Assembly: GCF_000321225.1 (NCBI RefSeq)
Contig: NW_004450402.1
Location: forward strand, 533,646-597,645
DNA length: 64,000 nt
DNA from: Odobenus rosmarus divergens
Lineage: Eukaryota; Chordata; Mammalia; Carnivora; Odobenidae
Direction of reading: 5' to 3'
Part shown: piece by piece, positions 58,310 to 64,000 of the stretch
Numbering within the stretch: position 1 is the stretch's first letter
Layout of the letters: every line of letters begins with the position of its first letter
The notes under the pieces: model-generated
The model's database searches: none
Seen by the model: only the letters and a program-made list of their open reading frames with translations
Told to the model about the DNA's origin: nothing
Program-made: the position numbers and the translations under genes

Positions 58310-58870
58310 GCAGTTTTGGAGAAGTTTTATTTTTTAGAGCAGTTTTAAGTTCACAGCAAAATTGAGCAGAAAGTACAGAGATTTCCTATATATACTACAT
58401 TATTTTATTTTATTTTTTTGAGAGTTTTTTTTCTCCCCCCCCCAAGTTTTTATTCAAATTCCAGTTAGTTAACATATAGTGTAATAACAGTTTCATGTGT
58501 AGGATTTAGTGATTCATCACTTACATACAACACCCACTGCTCATCACAAGTGCCCTCCTTAATCCCCATCACCCATTTAACCCATCCCCTCTGATAGCCT
58601 TCAGTTTGTTCTCTACAGTTAAGAGTCAGCTTTATGGTTTGCCAGAGATTTCCCATATATTTCCTTCCCCCACACATGCAGAGGCCCTCCTATTATCAGA
58701 GTGGTACATTTGTTACAATTGATGAACCTACATTGATACATCACTATCATCCGAAGTCTAGAGTTTACGTTAGAGTTCCCTGGTGGTATACATTCTATGA
58801 GTTTGAACAAATCTGTGATGACACATGGCCACAATTATAGTATCATACATAGTAGTTTTACTACCTTGTA
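58310..58870 (-). mobile_element. Old L1 3' UTR, antisense, split by a younger L1
   Basis: 58310-58393 ('agttttaagttcacagcaaa') and 58661-58870 ('ggtacatttgttacaattga', 'gaacctacattgatacatca') are two collinear parts of an old L1 3' UTR in reverse complement. Confidence 0.8.
58376..58660 (-). mobile_element. Younger carnivore L1 3' end with 18-bp TSD
   Basis: Body 58394-58642. 'ccagttagttaacatatagt', 'attcatcacttacatacaac' and 'caagtgccctccttaatccc' are a carnivore L1 3' UTR in antisense. Flanks 58376-58393 and 58643-58660 match at 17 of 18. Confidence 0.92.
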
Positions 58871-59040
58871 TTTCTGTTTTTTTAAAAGTAACATCATGTT
58901 GATGGCAACATTCATTTTTCTTAAATTAATGCATGTGTATAATTACAAAATAAATGAAATGCAAGACTTAAAACTCTTCTTTTATATAGAGCTTGTTCTC
59001 GCACATGGATAAACCTTATCAAGGAATTTGTCAGCCCCCT
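58871..59040. other. Unassigned AT-rich sequence
   Basis: Nothing recognised. Confidence 0.4.
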
Positions 59041-59745
59041 TGGAGACTTCCCTCATAGTGTGTCTGTCTCATAGTGTGTCTGTTCTATTCTCTGGACATA
59101 TTGTGCTTTAGGCTGCCATGCCTTTCATTCTGGAATACTTTTCAGTATTATCCTGGGATGTCTTTTGATTTCTCTCCTCTGTAGGATTATATTGTTTTCC
59201 CAATTCTGTGCCCTCCTCTTTGTTGGCTTACTCCATTTTTTTTCCTGGAATTTCTTTTCCAATGTATTTATGAAGAATAACTGAGAGGTAAATTTGGAGA
59301 TATTGTTTCTCTGAAAATGTTTGTTTTATCCTCATACTTGTTTGAAAATTTGGCTGGCTGAAGAATAAATTGTTCTAAATCATTTTTTTCTCAGGAAATT
59401 TTATGACATTGTTTAATTTTTTCTTTCAGCTTCTAATGTTGTTTTTGCAAAATCTAGTTCCTTTTTTGTTTCTAATCCCATTACATTATCTATTGTTTTT
59501 TTCCCTTGGAAAGTCTTTAATATCTTTTCTTTACTTCTAATATTTAAAAACTTTCCCATGGTGTGCCTTGATGATTTTTTTAAACTTTAGTGATTTGGGC
59601 TGTTTCATGCTCTTCAAAAATGGAGTTTCCCTATATTATTATTAATTATCATTATCATCATCATTATTGTTTTACAATTACTTTTTTCCTCTTTCTTTGT
59701 TTTCTCTTTCTTGAATTCCTAGTGTAAAACTTCCTTCTAATTATT
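59040..59745 (-). mobile_element. Old LINE-like 3' region, antisense
   Basis: 'ctgaaaatgtttgttttatc', 'aaatttggctggctgaagaa' and 'gtgtgccttgatgatttttt' follow the same kind of old L1-like 3' pattern seen at 46460. Confidence 0.45.
59636..59672. repeat. ATT/ATC-rich run
   Basis: Short imperfect trinucleotide run. Confidence 0.8.
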
Positions 59746-61745
59746 GGTTTATTCTTGAAAAATCCTGAAAAGTCACTGGACTTGGAATGAGAATGAAGGA
59801 TAGGGAAAAACCAATAGAAGAATTTGTTAAACATTGTAAAAAGAACAATTAGACCGCTAGGTTCCCACTTCTCTCTGATGCATACTCATAACTACCCCTT
59901 TCTCACAATATTAGGAGATGGAGAAATGGAACCAGAGAAGACTTAGATTTTCTTCCATCAGGTCTATTGAAGAGAGGGGACAGTAAGAAAAATTTTACAT
60001 TCCCAAGAATGGGACTTCAGGTTTTTGTCCCTCATCAGCTCCTACAATGCTAGACAAGATTCTGCAACCCAGCCTGCTTTCTTTTCAGCATCTCCTTCTG
60101 TATGTGGTTAGGTATTAGCTTCCTCTACACATTTTCTTTTTGTTGTGCTTTGCCTCATGCAAGTCTATACCATTTTTTTAAATTCCTTTAATTTTAATGT
60201 GATTTCGGGAGACATGTTCATAAAGGTTAAATTTATAATAGATAGTTATATATTTTAAGCCAACAAAAGTCAAACACAAGGGCTTACATCATCGATGTAA
60301 CATTTATTTATCTTACATCATAGATACACTTAAAGGAAAGTGAAAAACTGAGGAATAGAGCTTTAAAGAAAATCACAGGGAATATACCAAAAAAGAGCAG
60401 GAGGTCCTAAATCAAACACTTTTGTCCCATTTATGCTGCAGTCTCTTTTGGAATATTCTTCCCTCTTGCTATTTTTTCCCCTCCACTTTCTTCAGTTATC
60501 CTTTATCATATTTTCACAAGCTGATGTTTCTGGGCCTACAAGAGGATGTTCCAGGAATATATTGAACTCCCTCTGTGATAAACACTAAACATGTGGGAGC
60601 ATAGATTTTACCGCAATAGGGTAGGAAAGGAAGAACACCACTTTATAATAAAATAAACATGCACTATATAATAAAATTAAAAATTTACTTATGTTTTCTA
60701 AAGAAATACAAAACCTTCAAAGGACGTTTGTGATTGTCCTGGTTCTCAGAATCTCTAGACATATGAACTCTCATTTCTCTGCCCTTAGGCACTTGAAGAG
60801 AGAGTTTTGAGAAACTCTGCTAGAGGAGCTAAAATGATTGTTAGAATTGGGCCTTCCCAGAGTCACAAAATCACTGCAAATAATAATCGCAGAGGAAATT
60901 CACCTTTCAGAACATTCATTGTTTACATGAGAAAAGCAGAGTTCAACAACTGGTTTGAATACAATGCTTCTCTGAAACCTATTACAAAGAATCTCTAGGG
61001 CTGTCTCTAAGGCAGACAGTTATTCCTCAGAGTTTTAATCAGTCAATCAATTAAATCAGTCTGAGTTTCATGAATAAGAACCATTGTGCTCTATGAAAAT
61101 TCTCTAAAATATATGTATTAAATTTTTTGGAGTCCTCGCACAAAATCAGTGGTCTACCTATTAACAACCGCAAGGCATTTATATGCCAACTTTTCATTTC
61201 AATCATATGTTATTCTTTATTTTCTATAAAGTGTCATAAAATAACAAATCTAATACACTAGTTTAGGCTGTGTTGTTAGCCTGTGAGTTGTCATGTGCAA
61301 TAAGCAACAACGCAATGAAAATCCTAAGGTAGATCAAACTGCCTTATTTTGCAATTTGAATCTCTGCTTATTTTCTTTGTACTCACTGACTCTTTATCTT
61401 TTGTTTAAATTTAAGTTCATGCAGCACAAAGAGATAATAGGATGATTAGAATATAAATAGGAAGCTTTGATTGGGAACAACTAAAAAGTTGGAGTGGATG
61501 GGTATAGGAGAGAAAAGATTAAATAAAAATGGGTGCTTTGGTAAAATCAGACACGGCCCTTAAACTACCATTATGGGTAGACTGAGAATGTAGACTAGAG
61601 CAGGGTGGCCAAGAAAACCGACATAGTATTTGTGGACAAAGAGTGATAAAACAGGTAATAAATAAGCCATAAGCAATTCAGTAAGGCCCTATGGTGATGT
61701 CATTTCTGAGCCCCAGAATAAAAAAGGAGTTGAAAACTTAGTTGA
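59746..61745. other. Long repeat-poor unique sequence
   Basis: About 2 kb without a recognised transposon, exon or RNA. The frame 60807-60998 (+) is domain-free. Confidence 0.4.
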
Positions 61746-62490
61746 CTCTTGATACTATTCTTTTAAGACTCCTGACTTCCATAACAGTATATATTCTGGT
61801 TTTTTCCCCAGCTCCAGCAGCTGCTTCTTCTCCATTATTTTGCTAGTAATTCCATATTTTTCTGACATATTGAATTCTTGAGCTTTCTTCTCATCTCTCT
61901 TTATTGTCTTGGCTTTAGGAATTACCTATCTATCACAGACTCACAAATTTTTATCTTCAGGAAAAAGCTTACTTCTGACTTCTAGACTTGACTACCTAGC
62001 TGTTTACTTTATACCTTCACTTAGATATCTCACAGGCATCTGAAACTTAAGATGTCCAAAATTAAAACCAATTTTCTATGATTTTCTATGATTCCTATAT
62101 CAAATGTATACATATCCCAGTCTTCCACAGCAATGAATCACACCATCATCAAACCAGTTTCTTAAGCCAGAAAAATGGGATACCTCCTTGAAGAGAAATC
62201 TTTGTCTTCTTTACTCTGCAATCGTTTTTATTATGCCCCCAAAATATTAATTTTTTTCTACTTCTCTCCATATATATTTCTTCAATTGAAACCCATAATC
62301 TTCACTTGGGCCACTCTAACAATTTTCTAATTTATTTTCCTGTTTCATTCATGATCTCCTGCAGTCCATAGCTACATAGTAGTCATAAAAACCTGTTTCT
62401 AAAGCTTAAAGTGTATTATATCACTTCTCTGCCTAAAAGTTTTGAATGAATTTGAAATACTTCTTTAAAATGTGGTTCACTTTGGCATGC
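61745..62490 (+). mobile_element. Degraded L2 LINE, sense
   Basis: 'cacttagatatctcacaggc', 'catctgaaacttaagatgtc', 'cctgcagtccatagctacat' and 'tatcacttctctgcctaaaa' follow L2 coding sequence in order. No intact frame. Confidence 0.7.
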
Positions 62491-62514
62491 CAAGGTTTGT
62501 TTTCATTTACCTCA

Positions 62515-62660
62515 GAGCCAATATTGATTCAACAAATGTTTTTGGAGGATCTTCTATGAAGCAGGTCAAGTTCTAAGCATTGCTGAGTGAACCAAACACA
62601 AAAAAACAAAAGCTACTACATTCAAATGTACACTTTAGTGAAAATAACTACCTATTTTGA
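62515..62660 (-). mobile_element. L2 3' end fragment, antisense
   Basis: 'attgattcaacaaatgtttt' and 'tgagtgaaccaaacac' are reverse-complement L2 3' end. Confidence 0.5.
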
Positions 62661-62815
62661 GTGACTGTTCCAGACTTTACACGTTACCCTGTTATTTAAA
62701 TCATTCAGTAACCCAATGCGATAGTTAAAGCTTTTCACTTATATCTTCAACATGAATGGCTTTATATCAGCAAGCTCTATTTTAAGTAGCTAATACAGTT
62801 TTGCAGAATAATTCA
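62661..62815 (+). mobile_element. MIR-like fragment
   Basis: 'tccagactttacacgttacc' and 'aacccaatgcgatagtt' are weakly MIR-like. Confidence 0.3.
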
Positions 62816-63000
62816 TTTATTAGGTAAATATCCACTGAGAAACTATTATATGGCAAACATCTGAACAAAACAGAAACAAGAATTCCCTTGTCTTCAAACC
62901 AATTACACTTTAGGTGTGGAAACTGACAAGTTATAAGATAAATGAAATATATGTGAGATAGTTATAAGCGTTTAGAAAAGATTAAAAGAGAGATGAGGAT
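62815..63000 (-). mobile_element. L2 3' end fragment, antisense
   Basis: 'ttcatttattaggtaaatat', 'attcccttgtcttcaaacca', 'gataaatgaaatatatgtga' resemble the L2 3' end in reverse complement. Confidence 0.45.
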
Positions 63001-63084
63001 CTGAGAGATGGAGGTTGTATTAGGTGGTAGTTGTAACAAAGTGAATGATGTAGAGGCTAGTATACGAGAAAGCAGAACTATGGT

Positions 63085-63542
63085 GTCTTAAGTTTCCTAG
63101 GGCTGCTGTAAAAATACAGCAAACTTGGTGGCTTAAAGCTACAAAAAGTTATGGTCTCATAATTTAGGAAATGTGAAATCAAGGTATTATCAGGGCCACA
63201 CTCTCTCCAATCTTCCCCTGCAGCTTTCCTTGCCTCTTGCCATCTTCTGGTTTCTGCCAGCAATCTTTGGCATCCCTTGCTCTATGGGAGCAATACTCCC
63301 AATTTCTGCCTGTACTTTCACATGGCTGTCCTGTCCCTGTGTATTTCACTGTATCTCTGTTTTATTTTCTTATAAGGATACCAGTCATGGATCAGAGCCC
63401 ACCATAATCCAGTATGACCTTTTTTTAACCATTTTTATCCGCAAAGACCCAATCTCCCAAAAAATTCACATTCAGAGGTAGCAGGGGTAATTTTAACATA
63501 TATATTTTTGGAGTGGGGTTGCCATTCAATCTGTAATAGTCA
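63085..63542 (-). mobile_element. MLT1-like LTR
   Basis: 'tttcctagggctgctgtaaa', 'cagggccacactctctccaa', 'cttataaggataccagtcat' and 'gcccaccataatccagtatg' give the order of an MLT1-type LTR in antisense. About 460 bp. Frames here are shadows. Confidence 0.65.
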
Positions 63543-63907
63543 TATTCTAATAGTTCCAGGAGTGCATAAATGTTAGGAATACAATATTCAACTCACAACC
63601 ATCGCTATCTGACCTCCAATAATTCACATTTATAATATATGAAACATGCATTCACCCTATCTCAGTATTTCCATATGCCTTAGCTCATTCCAGCATCAAA
63701 CATTTCATTTGGAACTCATTCAAGGTACTAAATGATTGGAAGCTATCAGCAAGACCTGAAGACATGTTTATCCTAACACTGAATGGAACTTATGTATAGT
63801 AATATAGCAATAGTCCAATGCAGTCAATAAAATTTTCTTTTATGTGGCTTGAAAATACTACCAAAGCTTAAGCTTTTGAAATGATACATTAAAAATTGAT
63901 GCTGGAT
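63543..63907. other. Unassigned AT-rich sequence
   Basis: Nothing recognised. Confidence 0.4.
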
Positions 63908-64000
63908 GGGCGCCTGGGTGGCTCAGTTGGTTAAGCGACTGCCTTCGGCTCAGGTCATGATCCTGGAGTCCTGGGATCGAGTCCCACATCGGGCTCCCTG
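63908..64000 (+). mobile_element. CAN SINE, cut by window end
   Basis: 'gggcgcctgggtggctcagt' and 'gactgccttcggctcaggtc', identical subfamily to 37873-38063. The 3' part lies beyond the window. Confidence 0.97.

Noticed and set aside
1..64000. Bacterial or phage-type gene cluster
   Set aside because: Carnivore SINEs, L1s, MIR and L2 throughout; no dense long frames or ribosome-binding patterns.

Overview
The window is nuclear DNA from a carnivoran mammal. It carries 24 copies (complete, interrupted or partial) of the carnivore tRNA-Lys-derived CAN SINE, recognised by a tRNA-like head with the core 'cctgggtggctcag', a pyrimidine-rich body, and an AAATAAATAAAATCTT-type tail. The subfamilies seen, and the 3' ends of the youngest L1s, look like those of arctoid caniforms (bears, pinnipeds, mustelids). 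The typical dog SINEC_Cf and typical cat versions were not seen. The species cannot be fixed by eye.

I find no supportable protein-coding exon, functional RNA gene, CpG island, CRISPR array or bacterial-type operon. The longest open frames (about 120-150 codons) are chance frames or lie inside repeats. The window is AT-rich and is best described as a gene desert or the inside of a very large intron.

Layout. 1-7 kb: an old interspersed repeat with a 70-bp duplication, a MIR, MER5-like and hAT-like DNA transposons, L2 remnants, and a poly(T)-only insertion. 7-11 kb: two LTR-like elements (one split by a SINE), an unresolved old repeat and a MIR. 11.2-11.9 kb: a carnivore L1 3' end holding two SINEs, inside a perfect 19-bp target-site duplication (TSD). 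12-14 kb: mostly repeat-free unique sequence. 14-18 kb: antisense L1 fossils, then a long degraded L2. 18-22 kb: unique sequence, an MLT1-like LTR and another solo-LTR-like element. 22.8-26.6 kb: antisense and sense L1 ORF2 fossils, an AT-rich tandem duplication and an ERVL pol fossil. 27-36 kb: mostly unique DNA with MIR/L2, an inverted SINE pair and a GC-richer patch. 36.7-37.2 kb: two SINEs at one target. 38-39 kb: antisense L2. 40-44 kb: nested SINEs and an ancient L1 that looks 5'-inverted. 45-50 kb: unique DNA, a very short L1 3' end, and a 111-bp tandem duplication. 51-54 kb: antisense L1, then an MLT1-like LTR carrying a foldback with a copied 37-bp insert. 55-59 kb: SINEs, one split by a young L1, and an L1 inside an older L1. 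59-64 kb: an old LINE-like 3' region, unique DNA, sense L2, an MLT1-like LTR, and a SINE cut by the window edge.

No genes here work together. What the window records is a layered history of retrotransposition plus several small copy-and-insert rearrangements. The clearest of those is a 32-bp foldback enclosing a 37-bp copy of sequence about 0.8 kb away. I see no new multi-gene biological system. Family names come from recalled consensus patterns, not a database search, so old-repeat names are tentative while TSDs and internal duplications are read directly.
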